Part shown: positions 33,023 through 42,779 of the stretch, one piece after another
Position numbering within the stretch: position 1 is the stretch's first letter
Layout: the number at the start of each line of letters is the position of its first letter
The notes under the pieces: generated by a model
What the model saw: the letters and a program-made list of their open reading frames with translations, nothing else
Databases searched by the model: none
What the model was told of the DNA's origin: nothing
Translations under genes and position numbers: made by a program
Assembly: GCF_040096355.1 (NCBI RefSeq)
Contig: NZ_JBBMEX010000012.1
Location: 29,803 to 93,802, forward strand
Length of the DNA: 64,000 bases
Origin: Maccoyibacter intestinihominis
GTDB lineage: Bacteria > Bacillota > Clostridia > Lachnospirales > Lachnospiraceae
Reading direction: 5' to 3'

Positions 33023-35029
33023 TCAATCCGCAAGTTCTCCCTGTGATGCAAAATATTCTTTTAATTCTGTTAGGATCATTGACTGGCTCTCCCTTGTATG
33101 GATCAATGCATAGTAACTCTTTCCATATTTCGCATGCCGCTCCTCTTCTAAGATACCGGCAAGGCGTCCTTTTTCTGTTACCCTCTTATGTTTCTCTTCT
33201 CCCTGCTCCGCCGTTTCCTCGAGATAACCTTTATCTAACAGTAATTCATTGACAAATTTTGCTGTTAATTTCTTTCGGTTTGTCTCTTCGCAGAGTTCAT
33301 TGATCTGCTTCGTAAATTCCGAAACCGTACACCTGTCCGTCAGCTCTACTTCATCCAGTTTTTCCGGTGCAATGTAAAATGGCTGTTTCTTTTTTCTTAG
33401 AGGTTCTGCTACTGTCTCTTCAGTCGTTCGCATATTTCCATATTCTTTCAAAAATGCTGCAATGATTTTTATAAAATTTTCTCCATAGCTTTCGACTTTC
33501 TGTACTCCCATGCCGTACACTGCTTTCATCTCCGTACGGCTTTGCGGACATTTCGCACACATATCTTTTAAAGTTTTATCCGAACAGATGATAAATGGTG
33601 GTACATTTTGGCTTGCTGCAAGCTCTGACCGACATCCCCTGAGCTGCTCAAACAACTCCTGTCCTTCCGGTGTCAAATCTGCCAATTCTAACCTTTTCTT
33701 TGCCGATCCCGTCTTGATATAATTTTGCTCGGTTTCTTCCTCGATCACTACGCAATTACTGCATTTTTCACAGGTACACGGGGCATCTTCCCCAAAGTAG
33801 TTCAGGATAAACTGTCGAAGGCATTGATCCGTCTCACAGTAATGGATCATTTGGTTCAGTTTTTGGTTTTCTCTCCTTCGAAGTTCGGAACTCTCTGTGG
33901 CTCCATATGCTTTATGATTCAAAAGCTGCTTATTGATCATGATGTCCTGCTTAGAAAAAAACAGCACACATTCCGCTTCTTCTCCATCACGCCCGGCTCT
34001 TCCCGCCTCCTGATAATAGTATTCAATACTCTGCGGCATATTATAATGAAGGACATAGCGTACATTGGATTTGTCTATCCCCATGCCAAACGCATTCGTT
34101 GCAACCATCACCCGGATCCTGTCATATGTAAAATCATCCTGATTCTTTTTTCGTTCTTCTAATGACAAACCTGCATGATATCGTCCTGCCTCTATCCCAT
34201 GCTCTAATAGGATTTCACAGACTTTGTCCACATTTTTCTTCGTCGCACAATAGATAATTCCACTTTCCTCCTCATGCCTTTTGACATAATTCAAAATGCT
34301 GTTGTCTGTTTCTTTTCCACCTTTTCTTTTTATTACCCGAAACAACAGGTTTGGACGGTCAAACCCGGTTACGATCGTCATTGGTTTCTGCAAATGCAGG
34401 CTTTCTATAATATCCTGTTTCACGCGTTCTGTCGCCGTGGCAGTAAATGCACTAACTATCGGACGCTGTGGCAGTTTTTCAAGGAACTTTGCTATTTCTA
34501 AATAACTTGGACGGAAGTCCTGTCCCCATTGCGATATACAATGTGCCTCATCCACTGTTACCATGGCAATCTCTGCATGACATGCAAAATCTAAAAACTG
34601 CATCGTATTCAGCCGCTCCGGTGCCACATAGATCAATGTATACTTCCCCTGTGCAGCATATGCCAAAGCCATTCGGATCTGATTTTCCGTCAATGTGCTG
34701 TTAATATATGCCGCATGTACGCCTGCCTGATTAAGTGCCTTGACCTGATCCGACATCAGGGAAATCAATGGAGAAATTACAATTGTGATTCCAGGCGGAG
34801 GTACGCAGGGCACATTGACCTCATCTTCTTGTAGCTGCAATGTTTTCTCCCGCGAATGCTTTTCTCCCATCATCAATGCCGGAAGCTGATAGCAGAGTGA
34901 TTTTCCCGCTCCGGTCGGCATGATCCCGAGCACATCTTTTCCTTTTAAAATTTCATCGATCAATTCCTGCTGTCCCGGACGCAGGCTGTCATATCCAAAA
35001 TAGTGTTTTAGTGTTTCCTGTAGATTCAA
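33023..35029 (-). CDS. recQ: RecQ-family ATP-dependent DNA helicase
   Basis: 3'-5' DNA helicase for recombination repair and fork processing, 668 residues from the chosen start. MPTGAGKSLCYQLPAL is motif I, TVDEAHCISQWGQDFRP motif II with the RecQ loop, AFTATATERV motif III, and YYQEAGRAGRDGE motif VI. The zinc site follows (CDQCLRQ... CTCEKCSNC, with Cys in each cluster), then the winged helix and an HRDC domain; the last ~150 residues are an additional C-terminal region seen in clostridial forms. The start is probably TTG at 35029, which has GGGGGAGAGG correctly spaced; a longer frame to 35092 reads through a hairpin and lacks a site. Confidence 0.93.
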   Translation of the reverse strand: MNLQETLKHYFGYDSLRPGQQELIDEILKGKDVLGIMPTGAGKSLCYQLPALMMGEKHSREKTLQLQEDEVNVPCVPPPGITIVISPLISLMSDQVKALNQAGVHAAYINSTLTENQIRMALAYAAQGKYTLIYVAPERLNTMQFLDFACHAEIAMVTVDEAHCISQWGQDFRPSYLEIAKFLEKLPQRPIVSAFTATATERVKQDIIESLHLQKPMTIVTGFDRPNLLFRVIKRKGGKETDNSILNYVKRHEEESGIIYCATKKNVDKVCEILLEHGIEAGRYHAGLSLEERKKNQDDFTYDRIRVMVATNAFGMGIDKSNVRYVLHYNMPQSIEYYYQEAGRAGRDGEEAECVLFFSKQDIMINKQLLNHKAYGATESSELRRRENQKLNQMIHYCETDQCLRQFILNYFGEDAPCTCEKCSNCVVIEEETEQNYIKTGSAKKRLELADLTPEGQELFEQLRGCRSELAASQNVPPFIICSDKTLKDMCAKCPQSRTEMKAVYGMGVQKVESYGENFIKIIAAFLKEYGNMRTTEETVAEPLRKKKQPFYIAPEKLDEVELTDRCTVSEFTKQINELCEETNRKKLTAKFVNELLLDKGYLEETAEQGEEKHKRVTEKGRLAGILEEERHAKYGKSYYALIHTRESQSMILTELKEYFASQGELAD

Positions 35030-35153
35030 AATCCTCTCCCCCTTATATATTAGAAATGGCGGGAACTTCTTCCCGCCTAAGGTAATGCACAATGTTTGTC
35101 CCTGACTAAAACTGTAATCTATTACAGTAATTATTCTATTTTTCTTATAGAGA

Positions 35154-35181
35154 AAAAAGCACTTCTCTCGAAGTGCTTTTT
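35154..35181 (-). terminator. tRNA-Pro terminator
   Basis: AAAAAGCACTTC pairs with GAAGTGCTTTTT, 20 bases after the tRNA 3' end on the minus strand. Confidence 0.85.
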
Positions 35182-35200
35182 CATACCATTATTCCTTTAA

Positions 35201-35274
35201 TCGATGCGACAGGATTTGAACCTGCGACCTCTGCGTCCCGAACGCAGCGCTCTACCAAACTGAGCCACGCATCG
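35201..35274 (-). tRNA. tRNA-Pro (anticodon CGG)
   Basis: A 74-base cloverleaf on the minus strand: acceptor stem CGATGCG/CGCATCG with discriminator A, D-arm with GGCTCAG and GGTAGAGC, anticodon stem CTGCG/CGCAG with loop TTCGGGA, T-arm CAGGTTCAAATCCTG. Anticodon CGG reads CCG codons. The 3' CCA is not encoded. Followed by its own terminator. Confidence 0.95.
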
Positions 35275-35336
35275 TAATCGACACGACAAAAATCGTGCCT
35301 AATTATATTAGCATACTTTTTTTGATTTGTCCAGTC

Positions 35337-35774
35337 TTAAATATAATAATTTCCACCCATTTTTTCTTTTTGAATCTCAACCAGATCATATAATGTGGTT
35401 CCATCTAAATATTCATTGACCACTTTGTACAATCCCTCCCAAAATTCAATCGTGGCACAGGTGTCATAATTTTCACACTGGTTCTCCTCATCCTCCAAAC
35501 AGGAAATCGGTGCAAAGCTGCCCTCGATCGCCCGAAGGATTTCTCCAACGGTGTAATCCGTTGTGTTTTTTGCAAGGCGGTAGCCTCCCTGTGCGCCCCT
35601 GCCACTCTTTAATAAACCGGCACGGTTCAGCGGTGTCACGATCTGCTCTAAATATTTTATGGATATCTTCTGGCGTGCAGATACATCCTTTAGTGCTATA
35701 AATTTTCCATTATCGTGCAGGGCAAGATCCACCATCAGTCTCAGCGCGTATCTTCCCTTTGTCGATACCATCAT
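35337..35774 (-). CDS. Rrf2-family transcriptional regulator
   Basis: A 145-residue winged-helix regulator of the Rrf2 family (IscR, CymR, NsrR relatives). MVSTKGRYALRLMVDLA is the typical opening, KISIKYLEQIVTPLNRAGLLKSGRGAQGGYRLA the recognition helix and wing, shown here as KYLEQIVTPLN and GRGAQGGYRL. In the C-terminal part three Cys are spaced C-x7-C-x5-C (CLEDEENQCENYDTC), which fits a possible Fe-S cluster ligand set like that of IscR, but the spacing is not identical. A palindrome overlaps its own promoter, suggesting autoregulation. Regulated pathway (cysteine, Fe-S or nitric oxide response) cannot be determined. Start preceded by GGAGGAAGTCCAT. Confidence 0.92.
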   Translation of the reverse strand: MMVSTKGRYALRLMVDLALHDNGKFIALKDVSARQKISIKYLEQIVTPLNRAGLLKSGRGAQGGYRLAKNTTDYTVGEILRAIEGSFAPISCLEDEENQCENYDTCATIEFWEGLYKVVNEYLDGTTLYDLVEIQKEKMGGNYYI

Positions 35775-35794
35775 ATGGACTTCCTCCAATCATT

Positions 35795-35812
35795 CTACTA
35801 TATTCCTAGTAG
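35795..35812. promoter_or_regulatory. Inverted repeat at the rrf2 promoter, probable operator
   Basis: CTACTA-tattcc-TAGTAG lies 21 bases upstream of the regulator start and directly downstream of a minus-strand TATAAT, so a bound dimer would block transcription initiation. Confidence 0.55.
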
Positions 35813-35861
35813 TATTATATAATATCTTTCGGTATTCCACAAGCACCAGATCAGTTCCTGT

Positions 35862-36806
35862 TTAAGCATTTTGCAAGATCAGGCAGGCTCCTCCGTAAAT
35901 ACCGGCATCATTTCCAAGCTCCGCAAGGGCAAACTCTGCATTTCTGCAGGCGTGGAACGTCTGCTCCATAAAATGTTTTTCAATGACATCGATCAATATT
36001 TTTCCTGCCTTTGACACACCACCACCGATGACGATACGCTCCGGATTGATCACACAGGCAATGCTTGCTAACGCCGTCCCAAGGATATTTCCCATCTTTT
36101 CAACCTGCTCGGCTGCAACGGTATCGTTCGACTTTGCGGCATCAAAAATATCTTTTGCCGTAAGATTTTCTATCGTATTTAGGACAGTATCCCTTGTTTC
36201 CGTTGCTAACGCTTTCTTTGTCATGCGCACAATTCCGTTGGCGGAAGCATACTGTTCTAAGCAGCCTTTTTTTCCACAACCGCAGACTTCTGTCTCATGT
36301 TTATCCACTACAACATGGCCGATTTCACCGCCTGCACCATTCGAGCCATAAAGCATATTTCCTTCGATGATAATTCCGCCACCGACTCCGGTTCCCAGTG
36401 TGACCAAAAGCAGATTCTGACAGCCTCTTCCACCGCCTTTCCACATTTCACCTAAGGCGGCAATGTTCGCATCATTTCCTGCCTTTACGGTCAGTCCGGT
36501 ACGCGTCGCTAATTCCTGTTCCACATTCAGGATCCCCCAGCCGACATTTACGCATTTGACAACCGTTCCGTCTGCCTTAACCGGCCCCGGCACACCAATT
36601 CCGATCCCTGCGACTTCTGATTTAGAAATATTTCGCTCCGAAAGCTTCTCGTCTATCTGCTTTGCAATGTCATCAAATATTCTGCTTCCCTGATCTTCCT
36701 TGTTAGTCTTGATCTCCCATTTTTCTATCAGTTCTCCGTCTGTGGTAAACAGCCCCATTTTAATGGCTGTTCCGCCTACGTCGATCCCAAATCCATATCG
36801 TTTCAT
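35862..36806 (-). CDS. glcK: ROK-family glucokinase
   Basis: Cytoplasmic glucose kinase of the ROK family, 314 residues. GIDVGGTAIKMGL is the ATP phosphate-binding loop, GNDANIAALGE carries the catalytic Asp, GGEIGHVVVD the sugar-binding His/Glu pair, and CGCGKKGCLEQYAS the ROK zinc motif. The gene feeds glucose into glycolysis and may influence catabolite control in Firmicutes. Start at 36806 set by AGGAGACAGG. The gene is on its own between the Rrf2 regulator and the PBP. A related sugar kinase cannot be excluded, but the zinc motif and length suit glucokinase. Confidence 0.9.
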   Translation of the reverse strand: MKRYGFGIDVGGTAIKMGLFTTDGELIEKWEIKTNKEDQGSRIFDDIAKQIDEKLSERNISKSEVAGIGIGVPGPVKADGTVVKCVNVGWGILNVEQELATRTGLTVKAGNDANIAALGEMWKGGGRGCQNLLLVTLGTGVGGGIIIEGNMLYGSNGAGGEIGHVVVDKHETEVCGCGKKGCLEQYASANGIVRMTKKALATETRDTVLNTIENLTAKDIFDAAKSNDTVAAEQVEKMGNILGTALASIACVINPERIVIGGGVSKAGKILIDVIEKHFMEQTFHACRNAEFALAELGNDAGIYGGACLILQNA

Positions 36807-36901
36807 CCTGTCTCCTTTTTTGTATCTCCCAAAATATTGTCTTCTCATGCACTATCCAGAAGCATTATATCTTCATTTTTTCTGACATCATGGCCAACGT
36901 T

Positions 36902-39295
36902 TTACTGCACACCCTCCGTAGGATTCCCGGTTGTATCTGCCGGATTTCCCTGTGTATCCGCTTCTGTCCGATTCTGATTTGTATCCTCATCAGGATTTTC
37001 TGTTGGTGTCTGGTTTGTATTATCACCCGGATTCTCCGCTGGATTCTGGTTCGTGTTATCACTTGGATTCTCTGTCGGGTTTTCCGGCTGCTGATTGTCG
37101 TCCGGGTTTGTCGTCGGGTTCTGATCGGTCTGGTTGTTATCAGAATCCGAAGGATTTTCCTGGTCTTCTGAGGACTTGTTATCCTTCTTATTCTCCGGTT
37201 TTTCGGTCACATTTCCCTGAATATCGATCGGTTTTGTCTCCTGGTCCTGATCGGTTGTGTTTTCCGTGGTCTCTGCACCTGGATTTTCCTGTGGTACAGC
37301 TTCTTCTGTCTTAGACTGCTCCGGTTCATAGGACAAAAATTCCTGCGGCTCTAAGCCCTCATGGATCTTTTGCATAAATGTTTTCCAGATACGTCCCGGA
37401 TAGGATGCACCCGACAACCCACTGAGTTTCTTTGGCATATCATAGCCAACCCAGACACTGGTCGTATAATAGCGGGTGTAACCGACAAACCAGCCGTCTT
37501 TATTTTCATTCGTGGTTCCGGTCTTTCCTGCACATGGCATTCCGTCTAAAGCAAGTCCCCTTCCGGTACCATTGGTCAGAACTCCCTTTAAAATATCCGT
37601 CATCATGCGGGACGCATTTTCCTTATAAACAGCCGTTTCCTCCTGCTTCGTACTCAGTATTTTTTCTCCTGAGGAATCGGTGATCTTCAGGATGCAGGTC
37701 GGTTCTCTGTAATATCCGTCATTTTCAATCGTTGCGTATCCCGCTGCCATTTCTAATGGAGAGACACCGTTGGTAAATCCGCCAAGTGCTGATGCCGGAC
37801 GCTTATCATTCTCATCTAATTTAGAAAAATTCATTTTTTCTAAGTACTCTAAACCTGTTTCCGGAGTCAGCTCTTCTAACAGTTTCCATGCAATCGTATT
37901 CTTAGAGCGCTCCACGGCACTCCGCAAAGTCATGGAACCGGAAAAACTTCCATCCGAATTAGAAGGTCCATCTTCAATCGGTTCATCCACCACGATGGAA
38001 TCCGGTGTATAACTTCTTTCTAACACCGGCGTGTATACAAGAAGCGGTTTGATCGCACTGCCCGGCTGGCGAAAACTCTTATAAGCACGGTTGATCGTAT
38101 ATCCATTGTATTCCTGGCTGCGTCCTCCGACAATTGCCTTCACATATCCGGTCTGGTTATCCATGCAAACGCCTGCACTCTGTAATGTATAGATTCCTTC
38201 ATCGTTGACCTCTGTATACTTTTCTAATGCCGTATCAATACTGCTTTGAAGCTCCTGCTGCATATTCAGGTCAATCGATGTATAAATGCGGTAACCTGCC
38301 GTATATAATTTTTTGTTACAGGTTTCATACATATCATCGTACTCTTCCTCATATCGTTCCTTTTCTGTAGCACTCTGAAATGTATTCTTAAATTCAAACC
38401 CCTCCTGTGCCATAAGCGCACGGGTTGCACAATAATAGGTATAGGTCTCCACATAGTTATTTTTCACACTGGTCGGACGATTCAAGGTAATGGTTTCTTC
38501 TTTTGCCTGTTTGCAGACCTCTGCCGAGATCTTTCCATCTTCCTTCATCTGGTTTAAGATCCGGTTTCTACGCTTGATCGTATTATCTATATGCGTCACC
38601 GGATCATAAAGTGTCGGGCGGTTCGGAATGGCACAGAGAAATGCTATCTGTGACAGATCCAGATTTTTGACCTCCGTGTTAAAATATCCCTTACTTGCCG
38701 CCTGAATCCCATAGTAGCCATTGCCAAAATAAATATTGTTCAGATAATATTCCAATATCTGATTTTTGGTATACAGCCGCTCCATCTCTGTCGCAATAAA
38801 GATCTCTTCAATTTTTCGTTCCCAGGTCTTTTCCTGTGTTAAAAAAATATTTCTTGCAAGCTGCTGTGTGATCGTGGAGGCTCCCTGCGTCACCCTGCCG
38901 TTTTCGATCATTGCTTTGACGGCACGAAGGATTCCTTTAAAGTCCACTCCATGATGCTGATAAAATTTCTTATCCTCGATACTGATAATTGCCGAGCAGA
39001 CATCCGACGGTATCTCCTCATATTCGAGGTAATACATATCCTTCTCACCTTTGAGCACGGAGATCAGAGTTCCATTGGTATCATAGACCAGGCTCGTCTG
39101 CGAAGAACGGAATGTCTCATCCGTAGCAGAATGTACCTTATCATAAGCATCTGATTTTAAATCACTGATTTTTTTTGCATAGCCGCCAAAAAAATAAAAT
39201 GCCAGTCCTGCTAACACCAGTACGATCAGCACCAGTTGAATTTTCACAAATAGCCGGAAACCCCGGCGTTTTTTCTTTTTTTTCTGCTTTGCCAT
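36902..39295 (-). CDS. Class A penicillin-binding protein (PBP1a type)
   Basis: Bifunctional peptidoglycan synthase of ~797 residues. A short basic cytoplasmic tail and one membrane helix are followed by the transglycosylase domain (IEDKKFYQHHGVDFKG with the catalytic Glu, STITQQLARNIFLTQEKTWERK in part STITQQLARN) and the transpeptidase: RQPGSAIKPL contains SxxK, SKNTIAW SxN, and GKTGTTNENKDGW KTG. The last ~130 residues are an Asn/Asp/Thr/Pro/Gln-rich tail built from imperfect repeats such as NPGDNTNQTPTENPD. The start is moved to 39295, because TAAC separates it from the end of the YhaN-like gene and GGAAGG fits; this couples it to that gene. Confidence 0.94.
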   Translation of the reverse strand: MAKQKKKKKRRGFRLFVKIQLVLIVLVLAGLAFYFFGGYAKKISDLKSDAYDKVHSATDETFRSSQTSLVYDTNGTLISVLKGEKDMYYLEYEEIPSDVCSAIISIEDKKFYQHHGVDFKGILRAVKAMIENGRVTQGASTITQQLARNIFLTQEKTWERKIEEIFIATEMERLYTKNQILEYYLNNIYFGNGYYGIQAASKGYFNTEVKNLDLSQIAFLCAIPNRPTLYDPVTHIDNTIKRRNRILNQMKEDGKISAEVCKQAKEETITLNRPTSVKNNYVETYTYYCATRALMAQEGFEFKNTFQSATEKERYEEEYDDMYETCNKKLYTAGYRIYTSIDLNMQQELQSSIDTALEKYTEVNDEGIYTLQSAGVCMDNQTGYVKAIVGGRSQEYNGYTINRAYKSFRQPGSAIKPLLVYTPVLERSYTPDSIVVDEPIEDGPSNSDGSFSGSMTLRSAVERSKNTIAWKLLEELTPETGLEYLEKMNFSKLDENDKRPASALGGFTNGVSPLEMAAGYATIENDGYYREPTCILKITDSSGEKILSTKQEETAVYKENASRMMTDILKGVLTNGTGRGLALDGMPCAGKTGTTNENKDGWFVGYTRYYTTSVWVGYDMPKKLSGLSGASYPGRIWKTFMQKIHEGLEPQEFLSYEPEQSKTEEAVPQENPGAETTENTTDQDQETKPIDIQGNVTEKPENKKDNKSSEDQENPSDSDNNQTDQNPTTNPDDNQQPENPTENPSDNTNQNPAENPGDNTNQTPTENPDEDTNQNRTEADTQGNPADTTGNPTEGVQ

Positions 39296-39296
39296 G

Positions 39297-40781
39297 TTAC
39301 TGTCCTTCCAATTCAATCTTATGATATGCAATTCCCATCTCGTCTAAATATTCCATTTCACGCTTATGACAGGTAAACAGGATCATCTGCCTGCCCTGCG
39401 TTCCGATCCATTGCAGTGTATTGCGGATGCGTGTTTCATCATAACGTGCAAATGTCTCGTCTAACAAAAACGGCATCGGTTCTTCATCGGTAAGGATCTC
39501 TCCTAAACTGATCCGCAGTGCAAAATAAATCTGCTCTAAAGTTCCTGTGCTGAGCTGCTTCGGACTGCATACATGAGTGCCTGCATAGACAGATACCTCC
39601 ATCTTTTCGTTGATGCCGACTCTGTCGTATTTTCCCTGCGTGATATGGGAAAGGATTTCAGAAGTCCTGCTGTTGATCCTGTCTCCAAAATCCTCATATA
39701 TCTCTCCGGTCAATGCCCGGATCGTCTTTTCTGCAATATCGCATGCATTCAGATACTGCTTTCTTTCATTTTCACGCTCTGTCGGCATCTCTAATTCCGT
39801 CTGGCTCTCTAAAATATTAAAAAGCCTGGTCTGTTTTTCTCTCCGCTCTTCCGACAATCTGCCCTTCTTTGGTTTTTCTGCGGTCTGCTCCGGAATGTGT
39901 CTTTTTTCCATTCCATATAAAACCAGAGACAATACCAGTGTCACACCGCCGATCACGATGCTTTCCATCAAAATGCTGTTCCATGGAATATGGAAAACTG
40001 CTGCTCCTAAAAAACATGCCGCCATAAAGAAGCATCCTAAGATCAGCACTAACAGATGTGCCGGCATCCCATTGCGTTTTTGATGTTTTTCGCTTCCATC
40101 TCCCGCTGTCTCTGCTTCTTTGATATCTTTGCCCTGAAGCTGTGCAATATCCTCTTCTAAAATTTCACGCTCGATCTGTAATTTTTCCATCCGGTGCTGC
40201 CGCAGTTCCGTCTCCTGTTTCACCTGAGCCGCCGCCTGTTTCCGTTTTTTATGGATCTGGGCCAATGCCAGATTGAGTTGAAGTGTTCCATCGCCTGTCC
40301 CTGCCGCATTTGCCATGCAGTTCTGCACGAACTCTGCAAGTTCTTTTCCCGGAGCCGCTCCTGCCTGCGGAATACAGTATGTATTCTCGTACATTTCTTT
40401 ATTCAGTCCACCTAAGAGCATCTGCAGGTCGCCATATTCTTCCGACAAGAGTTCTCCATCCTGACGGCTGATCAGTGTGGTCTGCTTTTCCCTGTGGTAA
40501 AAATTTCTCTCTAACCCAAAGTCCTTACCGCCTACTTCAAACTCCATCTCTCCGCTGTAAAAGCTCGCACTGTTCCACGGTTCGTATTTCGTATACACAT
40601 CCTGCTTCGCTCCTCTGCCTCGGGACTTTTCCAATCCAAATAACATGGACACTAAAAAAGTATGCAGCGTTGTCTTTCCTGATTCATTCTCGCCATATAT
40701 CACATTTAAACCCGGTGCGAATGTAAACTCCCGATTATGAAATTGTCCAAAATTTCTGATTCTGATCTTTTTTATCTGCAT
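39297..40781 (-). CDS. YhaN-like SMC/Rad50-type ATPase
   Basis: An ABC-type ATPase, 494 residues, the partner of the adjacent metallophosphoesterase. IYGENESGKTTLHTFLVSMLFG is Walker A, seen as GENESGKTT; LSTGTLEQIYFALRISLGE the signature; MPFLLDETFARYDE Walker B. Unlike SbcC/Rad50, the coiled coil is very short and without a CxxC zinc hook; instead two hydrophobic segments (LLVLILGCFFMAACFLGAAVF and IVIGGVTLVLSLVLYG) lie in the middle, as in Bacillus YhaN. So it may be membrane-attached. The operon with the YhaO-like gene upstream has a 19-base gap. The role is probably processing of DNA ends. Confidence 0.85.
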   Translation of the reverse strand: MQIKKIRIRNFGQFHNREFTFAPGLNVIYGENESGKTTLHTFLVSMLFGLEKSRGRGAKQDVYTKYEPWNSASFYSGEMEFEVGGKDFGLERNFYHREKQTTLISRQDGELLSEEYGDLQMLLGGLNKEMYENTYCIPQAGAAPGKELAEFVQNCMANAAGTGDGTLQLNLALAQIHKKRKQAAAQVKQETELRQHRMEKLQIEREILEEDIAQLQGKDIKEAETAGDGSEKHQKRNGMPAHLLVLILGCFFMAACFLGAAVFHIPWNSILMESIVIGGVTLVLSLVLYGMEKRHIPEQTAEKPKKGRLSEERREKQTRLFNILESQTELEMPTERENERKQYLNACDIAEKTIRALTGEIYEDFGDRINSRTSEILSHITQGKYDRVGINEKMEVSVYAGTHVCSPKQLSTGTLEQIYFALRISLGEILTDEEPMPFLLDETFARYDETRIRNTLQWIGTQGRQMILFTCHKREMEYLDEMGIAYHKIELEGQ

Positions 40782-40799
40782 ATCATTCTCTCTTATCTG

Positions 40800-41906
40800 C
40801 TATCTGTCAAGTTTTGCTGACAAAAGGGCTTCCACGCCAATCTCAAGTGCTTTTTTATAAACCTCTGATTCTCCCTGACTCTGCATTGCCGCTATAAACC
40901 GTCCTAACAACTGCTGCTCGTTTTCTTCCCGCAGCCTGTCATAATCATAGTCCTGCCGCAGTGAACAGATCACATCGACCACTGCCTCCTGATTCCTGAT
41001 CCAGTCTAAATCCAGCTCAGTATCTGCATTCAATGTCCCCGTCAGAAAAATCTTATACAATTCATACGGTTTCCGGTTCGCAAGAAGATTTTTCACAATC
41101 GTCTGCACTGCCATGTTGGTCATCTGTGAGGAAAGCTGTATCGTCTCATGTACATACTGGCATTTTCGCAGCGGGCAGAACTGTACCTGTCCAAAAGCCT
41201 TGGTGATCTCTCCTACCCAGAAGCCGTGTTCTCCGGTATCATTACTGTCGATCGGCTCTAACGCCCCTGCCATGACCGCCTGCATCGTTGTGATCTTTCT
41301 GTTAGAATCCAACGGTACCGGATTGACCGACATGCCCTCTAATACTCCGCCTTTGTGGATATGTCCTGCCGCAATATAGTCAAATCCGTTCTCTATGATC
41401 TTTGCCGGAGAAAACGGTATATGCTTTGCATCTCCGCCATGTGCTAACAGGATGTTGATGGCATCCTGACGCTTTGGCGTTATATGGTCATAGACATCTG
41501 ACGTCTCTTCCCTGTGCCAGTAACTCATTCCATATACTTCCGTATTCAGCTCCGGGAAATAGACACTTTCTATCTCGTTCTTTTTTAAAAACACTACATT
41601 TTTTGCAAAGGAAAATGTCCTGTAATTTGACGCAACCGACAAAAAATCATGATTTCCCGCCACGATCACTACCTGTATTTCCGGAACCTGTTCAAAAATG
41701 TAATTGATCTCCCGAAGTTCCCGGATCAGCGGTTGTCTGTGGAACAGATCTCCTGCGATCAGCACCATATCGACCTTGATCTTTTTTGCAACCGCAAATA
41801 CCTCGGTAAACGTCGTCCAGATATCTGCCGCTCTTTTTTCACTCCATGATTTTCCCGCGTCGGGTACCACACCCAGATGTACATCTGCGATATGTATAAA
41901 TTTCAT
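40800..41906 (-). CDS. YhaO/SbcD-like DNA repair exonuclease
   Basis: A calcineurin-like metallophosphoesterase of 368 residues, the nuclease half of an SbcCD/YhaON pair. HIADVHLGVVP, VLIAGDLFHRQPL, VVIVAGNHDFLS, and YIAAGHIHKGG are the metal-binding motifs I, II, III and V in order. The C-terminal ~130 residues would hold the ATPase-binding cap region. The family degrades or trims DNA ends in double-strand break repair. The YhaN-like gene follows at once. The upstream sequence up to spoVT holds only a hairpin. Confidence 0.9.
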   Translation of the reverse strand: MKFIHIADVHLGVVPDAGKSWSEKRAADIWTTFTEVFAVAKKIKVDMVLIAGDLFHRQPLIRELREINYIFEQVPEIQVVIVAGNHDFLSVASNYRTFSFAKNVVFLKKNEIESVYFPELNTEVYGMSYWHREETSDVYDHITPKRQDAINILLAHGGDAKHIPFSPAKIIENGFDYIAAGHIHKGGVLEGMSVNPVPLDSNRKITTMQAVMAGALEPIDSNDTGEHGFWVGEITKAFGQVQFCPLRKCQYVHETIQLSSQMTNMAVQTIVKNLLANRKPYELYKIFLTGTLNADTELDLDWIRNQEAVVDVICSLRQDYDYDRLREENEQQLLGRFIAAMQSQGESEVYKKALEIGVEALLSAKLDR

Positions 41907-41932
41907 AATTACCTGCCTTTTTAACTTGAAAG

Positions 41933-41954
41933 GGCGAGTGCTGCTACACTCGCC
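41933..41954. terminator. Hairpin between spoVT and yhaO-like gene
   Basis: GGCGAGTG pairs with CACTCGCC around a 6-base loop. It is followed on the minus strand by a weak CTTTC; probable transcript end of spoVT, not a strong one. Confidence 0.45.
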
Positions 41955-42022
41955 TGTCCTGCACTGCCAGCCTTAACTCTTTCGTTCCCTGTGATACCTG
42001 ATACCGGTATCCTGTATCTATT

Positions 42023-42571
42023 CTACTGTTCCATCTGTCTTCCCAAAAAACCTGCTGCGACGGAAACCAGTTTGCTTTCTGTTTCTCCCATTTTACACTT
42101 TTCATCCCGATTATACAAGACCACAGAGCCAATTGCATCGCCTTCGCTGATAATTGTTCCAATGCTCTGCTCTGCATAATCACCATTATCATCTAATGTA
42201 ATTTTTACAAACTCTTTTTCTCCTTTGGATGCCACAACATTTTTTCTGTCCTCGATCATCATTTCTAACTGTTTGCTGATCGGCTTATTTTCAAATTCCC
42301 GCTTTCCCTGACCACTTGCCGCGATCACATGATCCCTGTCTGTAATGCACACCAGATGTCCGGTTGCCTGTGAAAGTGACTCTGCATACTCTCCGGCAAA
42401 CTGTCCCAGTTCTCCGATCGGTGAATATTTTTTTAAAATGATCTCTCCCTCGCGGTCGGTAAATATCTCTAAAGGATCTCCTTCACGGATTCTCAATGTT
42501 CTTCTTATTTCCTTCGGCACAACTACACGCCCAAGGTCATCAATTCTTCTTACAATTCCCGTTGCTCGCAT
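42023..42571 (-). CDS. spoVT: SpoVT-type AbrB-family regulator
   Basis: Stage V sporulation regulator, 182 residues, near the Bacillus length of 178. The N-terminal swapped-hairpin domain (MRATGIVRRIDDLGRVVVPK, EIRRTLRIREGDPLEIF) is nearly identical to SpoVT; the C-terminal ~120 residues form the GAF-like domain. SpoVT modulates sigma-G dependent genes in the forespore. It strongly indicates a sporulating clostridial host. Start at 42571 set by AGGAGGAATGC; the frame is open further but lies in a promoter-like region. Confidence 0.92.
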   Translation of the reverse strand: MRATGIVRRIDDLGRVVVPKEIRRTLRIREGDPLEIFTDREGEIILKKYSPIGELGQFAGEYAESLSQATGHLVCITDRDHVIAASGQGKREFENKPISKQLEMMIEDRKNVVASKGEKEFVKITLDDNGDYAEQSIGTIISEGDAIGSVVLYNRDEKCKMGETESKLVSVAAGFLGRQMEQ

Positions 42572-42779
42572 ATCTATTGCATTCCTCCTGTTTTCCATAT
42601 CCTGTGGTGTATGGTTATTATGTGGGAAATCAGGGAATTTATGCGTGCAAATTGGAATTTCAAACAGGCTTTCTGAATAGGTTAAAATTGACATAAAACC
42701 CTATTTGTGCTATCGTAAAAGACGTTATAGCCATAATTTGGCAAAATTCTACATTTTTATAATTATAGGAGGATCTGTT

